Source of the DNA: Wenzhouxiangella sp.
GTDB taxonomy: Bacteria; Pseudomonadota; Gammaproteobacteria; Xanthomonadales; Wenzhouxiangellaceae
Assembly (NCBI GenBank): GCA_007116585.1
Contig: SKIE01000273.1
Location: 1-7,226 of the forward strand
Direction: 5' to 3'
Length of the DNA stretch: 7,226 nt
The notes below the pieces were generated by a model. That model saw only the letters and a program-made list of their open reading frames with translations, did not search any database and was not told where the DNA came from. Shown here one piece after another: positions 1 to 6,726 of this stretch (position 1 is its first letter; each line of letters begins with the position of its first letter). The translations under genes and the position numbers were made by a program.

Positions 1-102
1 GCCCGTTTTGGATATACTCAGCCACAAGTCGCCGCCGTCACCATATCGACCGGGCCGGGTTTTCTTTTCCACCTCCTTCGCGGAGAGCTTGTGAATCGGC
101 AT
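1..102 (-). CDS. P4-type tyrosine integrase, N-terminal fragment (runs off the window)
   Basis: Reading leftward from an ATG whose first base is position 102, the minus strand is open for 34 codons to the window edge. It begins MPIHKLSAKEVEKK and continues with RPGRYGDGGDLWLSIS. This matches the N-terminal arm-binding domain (DUF4102 type) of P4-family tyrosine recombinases, whose hallmark is an R/K-x-x-x-DGGGLYL-like segment near residues 15-30. Such integrases insert and excise genomic islands and phages, usually at the 3' ends of tRNA or other small RNA genes, and their gene normally lies at one end of the element. The catalytic R-H-R-Y residues lie outside the window and could not be checked, so the gene may be intact or broken. 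The ribosome binding site is weak (an AGAG about 8 nt before the start). The start was chosen because MP-x-x-KLS is a typical beginning for the family. The element should extend leftward from here. Confidence 0.8.
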   Translation of the reverse strand, partial: MPIHKLSAKEVEKKTRPGRYGDGGDLWLSISKTG

Positions 103-277
103 TTGGATACTCTGGTTGGAAACGTTCCACAGATTATTCCACAAAATACAGGCGGATTTAGGCGAGCATCATGGAACAACCTCGAACAATGAAATTAAAA
201 TTTTTTAGTTATATCATGGGGTTTTAGGAGCTTGTGCGGACATCGGGGAACAACAAGTGGTCTGCCCCCCTCTCCGC
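103..277. other. AT-rich upstream region of the integrase and probable element boundary
   Basis: No credible gene is visible here. The stretch from about 180 to 225 is AT-rich, with runs of A and T, and contrasts with the GC-rich chromosome to the right. This suggests element DNA up to roughly position 225 and host DNA beyond about 230. A weak integrase promoter may be present on the minus strand, with an AATAAT -10-like box at 133-138 but no convincing -35. The exact junction cannot be fixed without the other end of the element. Confidence 0.4.
125..189. repeat. Two pairs of short direct repeats upstream of the integrase
   Basis: TTCCACA occurs at 125-131 and 137-143, 12 bp apart. GAACAA occurs at 174-179 and 184-189, 10 bp apart, with a third copy at 248-253. 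Spacing close to one helical turn, just upstream of an integrase start, is what arm-type integrase sites or excisionase (AlpA-like) sites look like. The repeats are only 6-7 bp, so chance is a real alternative. Confidence 0.3.
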
Positions 278-279
278 CA
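232..279 (+). other. Possible 3' remnant of a small RNA gene or att site
   Basis: This GC-rich segment ends in CCCCCCTCTCCGCCA, immediately followed by a strong terminator, the layout expected at the 3' end of a structured RNA transcribed rightward. No upstream body for such an RNA exists, because AT-rich integrase-side DNA starts just to the left. The last 15 bases match the 3' end of the nearby tRNA-Ser at 13 positions by my alignment, but there is no GGTTCGA T-loop, so it is not a tRNA tail. A run with CGGGG followed by GGTCTGCCCCCC loosely resembles one side of the 4.5S SRP RNA hairpin. I infer a displaced 3' end or att-site copy left by the element, but the parent gene is unidentified. 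Confidence 0.25.
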
Positions 280-320
280 GTATCAAAAAAAGCCCGCCTC
301 GCGCGGGTTTTTTGATACTG
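278..320. terminator. Strong bidirectional intrinsic terminator
   Basis: Positions 278-290 (CAGTATCAAAAAA) pair perfectly with 308-320. Inside this, CCCGC at 293-297 pairs with GCGGG at 303-307 around a 5-nt loop. The only break in the stem is a 2-nt bulge (A291, G292). The GC hairpin is flanked by A and T tracts on both sides, so either strand gives a hairpin followed by a U-run. It would insulate the tRNA-Ser gene from transcription arriving from the left and the integrase side from the right. Confidence 0.85.
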
Positions 321-394
321 ATGGAGCAGGGGAGCCGGATGAGAGCCCGAGTTCGAACTGAGCTCGCCACACACTCCCAGACACCTTCATAGTC

Positions 395-403
395 TGCTAC
401 CAT
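395..403 (+). promoter_or_regulatory. Candidate extended -10 promoter for tRNA-Ser
   Basis: TGCTACCAT is an extended -10 (TGn) joined to TACCAT, which matches TATAAT at four of six positions. Transcription would start near 410, about 11 nt before the mature tRNA. No good -35 box stands at the matching distance (about 375-380). The 321-394 stretch contains no gene that I can see. It does hold a 10-bp palindrome AGTTCGAACT of unknown meaning. Confidence 0.3.
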
Positions 404-420
404 TTGGATCCTAACCATTC

Positions 421-510
421 GGAGGGGTGGCAGAGCGGTTGAATGCACCGGTCTTGAAAACCGGCAAGGGTGAAAGCCCTTCGTGGGTTCGAATCCCACC
501 CCCTCCGCCA
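421..510 (+). tRNA. tRNA-Ser (anticodon UGA)
   Basis: This is a 90-nt class II tRNA. The acceptor stem GGAGGGG pairs with CCCCTCC, followed by G73 and an encoded CCA. The anticodon stem CCGGT (448-452) pairs with ACCGG (460-464) around the loop CTTGAAA, giving anticodon TGA at 455-457, which reads UCA and other UCN serine codons. A long variable arm, as expected for serine tRNAs, lies between the anticodon and T arms (about AAGGGTGAAAGCCCTT). The T arm contains GGTTCGAATCC. The gene is intact. A tRNA-Ser beside an integrase fits a common island insertion hotspot, but the undamaged tRNA and its orientation do not by themselves make it the attachment site. Confidence 0.97.
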
Positions 511-549
511 TTTTCCGGCCCCCGGCCACCCCCGTTACGGAATACGCTT

Positions 550-1116
550 GTGCGATCTTTTGGTCTTGTAATTGTTCTGCTTGTTGGCGTTTTGGTGGCC
601 ATGCCCGCGCATGCGGACCGCTATGAGGAAACCATCGAGATTTTTCGTGATGCGGGACAAAGCAGCGCCTTTTTCGATGACGCTTATGGCTATGCCGTTT
701 TTCCCACGATCGGCAAGGGCGGTCTCGGCCTCGGAGCGGCGCGCGGCTCGGGGCGTGTCTTTGTCGATGGCGAGGCGGTGGGCGAGGTCACCATGACACA
801 GGTGTCAATCGGCTTTCAGGCCGGTGGCCAGGCATTTAGCCAAATCATTTTTTTTGAGGACGAGCGCGCATTCCGAGACTTCAGCTCCGGTAATTTCGAG
901 TTTGGCGCCAATGCCAGTGCGGTGGCGATTACGGCGGGTGCATCGGCGACGGCGGGCTCGACGGGAGCCAGCGCCGGAGCTAGCGGCGGCCAGCACGACG
1001 CGCGCACGGCCGGGCGCAGCTACTATCGCGGCATGGCGGTTTTCACCGTAGCCAAGGGTGGCTTGATGTATGAAGCCGCCATCGGGGGCCAACGCTTCAG
1101 CTATCGCTCGCTCTGA
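550..1116 (+). CDS. Secreted SYLF/Ysc84-domain lipid-binding family protein
   Basis: The product is 188 residues starting from GTG at 550. Residues 1-22 are a clear signal peptide with a hydrophobic core rich in L and V and a signal peptidase I site after AHA, so the mature protein is exported to the periplasm or outer envelope. The rest is one SYLF (Ysc84, PF04366-type) domain. It includes YGYAVFPTIGKGG and GLGLG near residues 46-62, a QVSIGFQAGGQ segment near 84-94, FEFGANAS near 117-123, an Ala/Gly/Ser-rich stretch at about 126-147, and a conserved-looking end with AVFTVAKGGLMYEA and GGQRFSY. Eukaryotic SYLF domains bind phosphoinositides and actin; the bacterial role is not settled. The open frame extends back into the tRNA, so an upstream start is impossible in practice. 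GTG 550 follows an ACGGA Shine-Dalgarno-like sequence at 537-541. Only 39 nt separate it from the tRNA, and no terminator is visible between them. It converges on the cyclase gene with a 39-bp gap. Confidence 0.85.
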   Translation: MRSFGLVIVLLVGVLVAMPAHADRYEETIEIFRDAGQSSAFFDDAYGYAVFPTIGKGGLGLGAARGSGRVFVDGEAVGEVTMTQVSIGFQAGGQAFSQIIFFEDERAFRDFSSGNFEFGANASAVAITAGASATAGSTGASAGASGGQHDARTAGRSYYRGMAVFTVAKGGLMYEAAIGGQRFSYRSL

Positions 1117-1155
1117 AATCTTGGCCAGCCCCGTCAAGTCAGCCCCGCCATTGGC

Positions 1156-3054
1156 TTACTGGAAATCGAGTTTTTCCAGCGTCCGGAGTTGTTTCTGTTC
1201 GAAGTAGCAGATCCGGTTGCGACCCCCGGATTTCGCGGCATAAAGCGCTTTGTCAGCTGCATTCAGAAGCATGTCGTGATCAGAGAAATGGTCCTCTTTC
1301 TCAGCAACGCCCAGGCTGACGGTCAGTGATTGGTCCGCCCCCAGTTCGGGGATTTCGGCCGAGGAAAGCTTTGTGCGCAAGCGTTCGGCTGCCACCAGCA
1401 TCTCCTGCAGCCCGCAGTTTGCGCCAATCAACAAGAACTCCTCGCCGCCGATTCTGGCGATCGTCTCGTCCTGTCTGGCGGCTTGTTTGAGCAGGTTGGC
1501 GACTGCGCTGAGCACGCGGTCGCCGACGGCATGACCGTGGCGGTCGTTGATGCTCTTGAAATGGTCGATGTCGATCATCACCACGATCAGTGGCGCCCCT
1601 GATCGCTGGCTTCGGCTCCATGCGCGTTTGATGGCTTCCATGGCGGCGCGCCGGTTCGGCAGATTCGTAAGCGAGTCGGTCAACGACAGAATTTGTTGCT
1701 GGCGGTGAGAAAGGGCCAGTTCCTTGGCAATTCTGCGCAGTTCGCGCCGGTCATGACGCCAGGCTCGGTCAATGTCGAGCAGCCGACGCACCGGCAGCAG
1801 ATACGCACCCAATTCGTCGAGCGGGATATCAGCGGTGATGAGGTTATCTGCGCCGGCTTCAAGGCAATCGATGATTGCCGGTTTGTGCCTGGTATCCGTG
1901 ACGCTGAACACATAAACGGAGTTGCCCCAGGAGGTGGAGCGGATCAAGCGGCACAACGAGTGATTTTTCGCCGGGAGGAACAGCAAGTGTGGCCGAAATG
2001 CGATGGCTGCCCGAAGTACGGTATTTCGATCGGAACAGACCTGAACGACAACTCCGAGTTGGCTCAGTGAAGACTTGAGCGTCTCGGTCTGGTCGGACTC
2101 TTCAAGGATGATGGCGCGCAGTTTTGCTGGATTCGATGCACCGACCGGCACCTCGGATTCACGCTCGTCGGCCAGTTGCTCATAGCAAACGAGTTCGGAG
2201 GTGGGAAGGTAGAGCAGCTTCGACCACTCCTTCCATTCGGCCACCGCTTCATTGAATAAATCAGCCAGTTCGTCTTCATCGAGCCCGACTTTTGCTGCAA
2301 GCGGCAGATTGACGATCGTCTGGTTGGATTGCTCCTGTTGCCAGTTTATGGAAATGGCGGCCAGGCGATGGGCCAGATGCAACACATTGGTCAGCTGTGC
2401 CGGACGAGAACTGGTGTCGAACCCGGAGTGCTCGGGCGTCTCATGATACCGAGCAGGTTCCGCCAGCGTCCTGGGCACCCGGTAGCTGATCATCATCGCC
2501 TCGGACAACTCGTTGTGGTCGGTGCCGAAACGGCGCCGCTCCTCTGCGGCCGGATCGTCAGGGTCAGCGTCGAGCAGCTGAGCGTACTCTTCCGGGTAAA
2601 TGGTCGCGAGCGCGAGGATGCCGACGCGGGCCAGAAGCCCGCAGGCGAAGAGGTCTTCAGGAGGGCCGACCCTGGTCGCCAGGGCCAGCCTGCGCGACAG
2701 AACTGCCATCAGCAGACAGTGAGACCAGTACGCCTGGTAGTCCAGGCCCCGGCAATGCCCGTCACTGCGTGAATCGATCAGGGAGAAGGCAACTGCCAGC
2801 TGACCAACGGTCTGCATGCCGACGCGGATAATGGCCTCGGGGATCGCCACGATGGGGCGGTGGCTCTTGGCTGCGGAATTTGCCAGCTTGAGGACGCGGC
2901 CGCTCAAGGCAGGGTCGGTCTGCACGAGTCGCGCCATCTGGGCGACCGTAGCCCGTTCGTCGTCCCACAATTCCATGATCGCCAGCGCCACGCCGTTCGG
3001 GCTGGGCAGTCGTTCTGCTGCGCTGTGCAGCAATTTTCGAGCAGGCGATGTCAT
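1156..3054 (-). CDS. HDOD / degenerate receiver / GGDEF protein, probable diguanylate cyclase
   Basis: The protein has 632 residues and no membrane segment or signal peptide, so it should be cytoplasmic. An HDOD domain spans about 15-225 (VQTDPALSGRVLKLANS at 44-60, then IPEAIIRVGMQTVG); HDOD domains are catalytically dead relatives of HD phosphohydrolases used in signalling. Residues about 312-425 fold like a response-regulator receiver, but the usual phospho-accepting aspartate after RPHLLFL is proline 361 and the conserved lysine near 409 is missing, so it is a pseudo-receiver. A charged, probably helical linker (426-455) leads into GGDEF at about 456-620. There the metal ligands D495 and D497 sit in MIDIDHF and the catalytic GGEEF is at 536-540, so cyclic di-GMP synthesis from two GTP is expected. 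The inhibitory RxxD site is R527-Q-D-E530, with Glu for Asp. The ATG at 3054 is preceded by GAGAAG and GGGAG ribosome-binding sequences. It is transcribed divergently from icd with 171 bp between. Confidence 0.9.
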   Translation of the reverse strand: MTSPARKLLHSAAERLPSPNGVALAIMELWDDERATVAQMARLVQTDPALSGRVLKLANSAAKSHRPIVAIPEAIIRVGMQTVGQLAVAFSLIDSRSDGHCRGLDYQAYWSHCLLMAVLSRRLALATRVGPPEDLFACGLLARVGILALATIYPEEYAQLLDADPDDPAAEERRRFGTDHNELSEAMMISYRVPRTLAEPARYHETPEHSGFDTSSRPAQLTNVLHLAHRLAAISINWQQEQSNQTIVNLPLAAKVGLDEDELADLFNEAVAEWKEWSKLLYLPTSELVCYEQLADERESEVPVGASNPAKLRAIILEESDQTETLKSSLSQLGVVVQVCSDRNTVLRAAIAFRPHLLFLPAKNHSLCRLIRSTSWGNSVYVFSVTDTRHKPAIIDCLEAGADNLITADIPLDELGAYLLPVRRLLDIDRAWRHDRRELRRIAKELALSHRQQQILSLTDSLTNLPNRRAAMEAIKRAWSRSQRSGAPLIVVMIDIDHFKSINDRHGHAVGDRVLSAVANLLKQAARQDETIARIGGEEFLLIGANCGLQEMLVAAERLRTKLSSAEIPELGADQSLTVSLGVAEKEDHFSDHDMLLNAADKALYAAKSGGRNRICYFEQKQLRTLEKLDFQ

Positions 3055-3060
3055 GGTCTA

Positions 3061-3081
3061 GCTTCTCTCCCGAAAAGAAGC
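3061..3081 (-). promoter_or_regulatory. Hairpin enclosing the ribosome binding site of the cyclase gene
   Basis: Read on the minus strand, GCTTCT pairs with AGAAGC around a 9-nt loop, 6 nt before the ATG at 3054. The GGGAG and GAGAAG Shine-Dalgarno candidates lie in the loop and the 3' arm of the stem. Such a fold could limit translation. The stem is only 6 bp and may form by chance. Confidence 0.35.
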
Positions 3082-3163
3082 CTCTCAGGCACTTCATTGT
3101 CGCAGATTCAGGCAAAGCGATAGAAGATCGCGCCGGCGGCGGGCCCCAGTACGGCGCGCTGCG

Positions 3164-3217
3164 GTGACTCCGCCGGCCAATCCCGATGATAAACTGCGGG
3201 TTTTAACGACAAAAGGA
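3164..3217 (+). promoter_or_regulatory. Candidate icd promoter and ribosome binding site
   Basis: A -35-like GTGACT (3164-3169) is followed after 18 bp by GATAAA (3188-3193), each with four matches to the sigma-70 consensus. An AAGGA Shine-Dalgarno sequence at 3213-3217 sits 8 nt before the icd ATG and decides that start. The ribosome site is convincing; the promoter boxes are tentative. No clear promoter for the divergent cyclase gene was found in the remaining intergenic DNA. Confidence 0.4.
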
Positions 3218-3225
3218 TAAAGTCC

Positions 3226-4459
<1,234 letters not shown>

Positions 4460-4479
<20 letters not shown>

Positions 4480-5296
4480 TCCGGCCGGCTGGCGCCTGGC
4501 GCGTCAGGCCCTGGCCGACACCGACCCCGAGGCCAAGTGCCGACGGGTCGGTGAGTTGTGGGCGCAGGTTGAATCCGGCGCCTGGCGCCCGGCCGATCCG
4601 GGAGAGCCGCCGGAGTTGCCCTGCGGCCGGCCGGAGAAGCCTGAAATGGTGCCGCCGTCCAAGCTGCCCCGTCGTGGTCTGGGCAGCGTGGAGGGTCGCC
4701 AGGCGCTGATCCACGCCATCGCCCATATCGAGTTCAACGCCATCAATCTGGGCCTGGATGCCGCGCTGCGCTTTCCCGGCATGCCGGACGACTATTACCG
4801 GGACTGGCTGAGCGTGGCCGCCGACGAGGCGCGTCACTTCGGCATGCTGCAGCGACGCCTGGGCGAACTGGGCATGGCCTACGGCGATTTGCCCGCCCAC
4901 AACGGTTTGTGGGAAATGTGTGAGAAAACCGCCCATGACCCGCTGATCCGGATGGCGCTGGTGCCGCGCGTGCTGGAAGCGCGCGGCCTGGATGTCACGC
5001 CCGGCATGATCAGCAAGCTGGCCGCCGTCGGTGACGAGGAAACCGTTCGTTTGCTCAACATCATTCTGGAAGAAGAGGAAGCGCACGTGGCCATCGGCAG
5101 CCGCTGGTTCCGGATGCTGTGTGCAGAGCGCGGAGTTGACCCGGAGTCCACGTTCCGGCAGCTGCTGGAAGACTATTTCACCGGCCAACTGCGCGGCCCC
5201 TTCAACCTGGACGCGCGCCGGCGCGCGGGCTTCAGCGCGGCAGAAATCGACCGGCTCGTCGCCATGGACCGGGAGGCGAAAGCGGCGAACCGATGA
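4460..5296 (+). CDS. DUF455 ferritin-like protein, probable di-metal protein
   Basis: The product has 278 residues from the ATG at 4460 and resembles the DUF455/COG2833 family, whose function is not established. The sequence reads as a ferritin-like four-helix bundle with the expected metal-ligand pattern, numbered from this start: H89 and E91 in [14 protein letters not shown]123 and H126 in [10 protein letters not shown]173 in VLEARGLD, and E206-x-x-H209 in [10 protein letters not shown]. This suggests a di-iron or related centre used for oxidation or hydroxylation. No substrate can be named. The frame is also open upstream to an ATG at 4391, but those residues are proline-rich and read over icd. 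The start at 4460 places the family-like N-terminus (GWRLARQAL near residue 10) sensibly and gives a 20-nt overlap with icd. No good Shine-Dalgarno precedes it, so translation is probably coupled to icd. Its stop overlaps the next start by ATGA. Confidence 0.82.
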
Positions 5297-6150
5297 CTTC
5301 AGCGAGCCAGCTCAAGGTCGTTCTCGTCCAAGCCCAGCTGTGCTGGCAGGATGCCGCTGCCAACCGCGACCATCTATCTGCCCTGATGGATCGCAGCCCC
5401 GGCGGTGACCTGTATGTGCTCCCGGAGACCTTCACGACCGGATTTCTTGGAGATGCCGACACGGACGCCGAGCCCTATGAAGGTCCCAGCCTGGCCTGGC
5501 TGGCGGAACAGGCCAAATCCCGGTCAGCGGCCATCACCGGCAGCCTGGCGGTGGCCGATTCAGCCAGGCTTCGGCGCAACCGGATGGTGTTCATGCCGCC
5601 GGATGGCGAGGCTCGGTGGTATGACAAGCGCCATTTGTTTGGCTTTGGCGGTGAAGACGAGCGCTACAGCGCGGGTGATGAGTCCGTGGTGGTGTCGTGG
5701 CGCGGCTGGCGGATCGACCTGCAGATCTGCTACGACCTGCGCTTCCCGGTCTGGTGCCGCAACGACCGCGACTATGATCTGCAGCTGTATGTGGCCAACT
5801 GGCCCAGCCCGCGGGTGGAAGCCTGGCGCCTGTTGCTGCAGGCCAGGGCGCTGGAAAACCAGGCCTACGTGATTGGCGTCAATCGCACCGGTCAAGACGG
5901 CAAGGGCGTTGATTATCCCGGGCGGTCCGCGGTGATTGATGCGGCAGGTGAGCGGCTGCTGGAGCTGGGCTCGGAAGAGTCGGTCGAGGCGGTAACGCTG
6001 GATCTTGATGCCTTGCGAGCGGTGCGCGAAAAGCTGCCGTTCCTGCAGGACCGCGACCAGTTCTCCATTCAAAGCCGGGTTCGGATCACGCCGACGCCCA
6101 GGCCCTCGATGGCAAAGTCGTCATCCGGCCGTATCGGAATGGATTCATAG
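5293..6150 (+). CDS. Carbon-nitrogen hydrolase, YafV-like omega-amidase
   Basis: This is a nitrilase-superfamily hydrolase of 285 residues. The Glu-Lys-Cys triad is visible: E45 in VLPETFTTGF, K112 in WYDKRHLFGFGGE, and C146 in LQICYDLRFPVW. The TFTTGF, KRHLF and CYDLRFP motifs are characteristic of the YafV/NIT2 omega-amidase branch, which hydrolyses 2-oxoglutaramate (or 2-oxosuccinamate) to 2-oxoglutarate (or oxaloacetate) plus ammonia in nitrogen salvage and methionine-linked transamination. It is cytoplasmic, with no signal peptide. The start overlaps the DUF455 stop as ATGA; a GGGAGG lies at 5271-5276, rather far upstream, so translational coupling is likely. Family members usually end shortly after a motif like FLQDRDQF, here at 250-257. 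About 26 further residues, rich in S, R and P, are encoded by DNA antisense to the end of lexA. These may be a dispensable tail that exists only because no earlier stop codon is present. Confidence 0.88.
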   Translation: MTSASQLKVVLVQAQLCWQDAAANRDHLSALMDRSPGGDLYVLPETFTTGFLGDADTDAEPYEGPSLAWLAEQAKSRSAAITGSLAVADSARLRRNRMVFMPPDGEARWYDKRHLFGFGGEDERYSAGDESVVVSWRGWRIDLQICYDLRFPVWCRNDRDYDLQLYVANWPSPRVEAWRLLLQARALENQAYVIGVNRTGQDGKGVDYPGRSAVIDAAGERLLELGSEESVEAVTLDLDALRAVREKLPFLQDRDQFSIQSRVRITPTPRPSMAKSSSGRIGMDS

Positions 6151-6677
6151 CGCGGGTTGGCCGGTTCGAGCCAGTTTGACCGGCCGCGCCGGCGCAGGCG
6201 CTTGACCGTCACTTCATCACCGAGCCGGGCCACGATGATCTGCCCGGACCGGGCTTCCGGTGTGCGATGAACCAGCAGCAGATCCCGGTTGAAGATGCCG
6301 GCCTCGATCATGGAATCGCCCTGGACGCGCAGCGCATAGTCCGGCCGCGGCCGAAACTGTCCGGCGTCGATGGAGACCTGGTCTTCATGATGCTCGACAG
6401 CCAGTATGGGACGACCGGCAGTGACCCGGCCGATCAGGGGCAGCGGGGCGCTGCCGGTACCCGTCTCGAGCGTGCGCGGAATGATGCCGCGGGCCTGGTT
6501 CGGGCGCAACTCAATGGCGCCCTGGCGGGCCAGGGCGCGCAGATGGCACTGGGCCGCGTTGGGCGAGGCGAAGCCGAAATGGTCAACGATTTCCGCACGC
6601 GTCGGCGGCAAGCCATGCTGGCTGACCTGCCGCTCGATAAAATCCAGGATTTCTTGCTGGCGCGTCGTCAGCTTCAT
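6069..6677 (-). CDS. lexA: LexA, SOS-response repressor
   Basis: LexA represses DNA-damage genes until RecA filaments trigger its self-cleavage. This copy has 202 residues, the same as E. coli. The N-terminal winged helix begins MKLTTRQQEILDFIE, with the recognition helix at about 38-50. The self-cleavage bond is A87-G88 in VTAG. The catalytic serine is S122 in QGDSMIEAG and the lysine is K159 in VTVKRL; the 37-residue spacing equals that of E. coli S119/K156. The C-terminus ends in EGLGVGVIRTRL, a natural LexA ending. The recognition helix reads SPNAAQCHLRALARQG, where E. coli has SPNAAEEHL; the E44/E45 pair that contacts DNA in E. coli is replaced by Q43 and C44. An SOS box lies directly upstream, so it represses itself. 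The last 82 bp overlap the amidase gene on the other strand. Upstream, in the same direction, is an slp-like gene 49 bp away. Confidence 0.97.
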   Translation of the reverse strand: MKLTTRQQEILDFIERQVSQHGLPPTRAEIVDHFGFASPNAAQCHLRALARQGAIELRPNQARGIIPRTLETGTGSAPLPLIGRVTAGRPILAVEHHEDQVSIDAGQFRPRPDYALRVQGDSMIEAGIFNRDLLLVHRTPEARSGQIIVARLGDEVTVKRLRRRGRSNWLEPANPRYESIPIRPDDDFAIEGLGVGVIRTRL

Positions 6678-6684
6678 CTGCCAA

Positions 6685-6700
6685 CTGTATCAAAAAACAG
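6685..6700 (-). promoter_or_regulatory. SOS box (LexA operator) of lexA
   Basis: CTGTATCAAAAAACAG has the E. coli form CTGT-N8-ACAG, and the symmetric flanks AA and TT extend the dyad. On the minus strand the box ends only 7 nt before the lexA ATG, separated by TTGGCAG. There is therefore no room for a normal untranslated leader with a strong Shine-Dalgarno sequence. A possible -10 (GATACA) lies within the box, so LexA binding would directly block the promoter. Confidence 0.92.
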
Positions 6701-6726
6701 TTTCTGCCGGCATCAGACGGCGGGTT

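Noticed and set aside
345..360. 10-bp palindrome AGTTCGAACT as an operator
   Set aside because: Single short palindrome with no known regulator match and no second copy; not supportable as a site.
265..510. The tRNA-Ser 3' end and the CTCCGCCA at 272-279 as a simple direct att repeat
   Set aside because: Exact identity is only 8 bp, followed by mismatches, and the T-loop is absent from the left copy. The tRNA lies on the host side with its 3' end facing away from the integrase. The similarity may be chance.
224..602. Minus-strand open frames across the tRNA, containing GGIRTHEG- and GVGFEPT-like peptides
   Set aside because: These are the well-known spurious translations of the antisense strand of tRNA-Ser genes; the tRNA structure explains the sequence fully.
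1117..1155. Terminator between the convergent SYLF and cyclase genes
   Set aside because: The 39-bp gap has no GC-rich hairpin followed by a T-tract on either strand.
2329..2772. 147-residue plus-strand open frame inside the cyclase gene
   Set aside because: Antisense to the HDOD domain; no motif, signal peptide or ribosome site.
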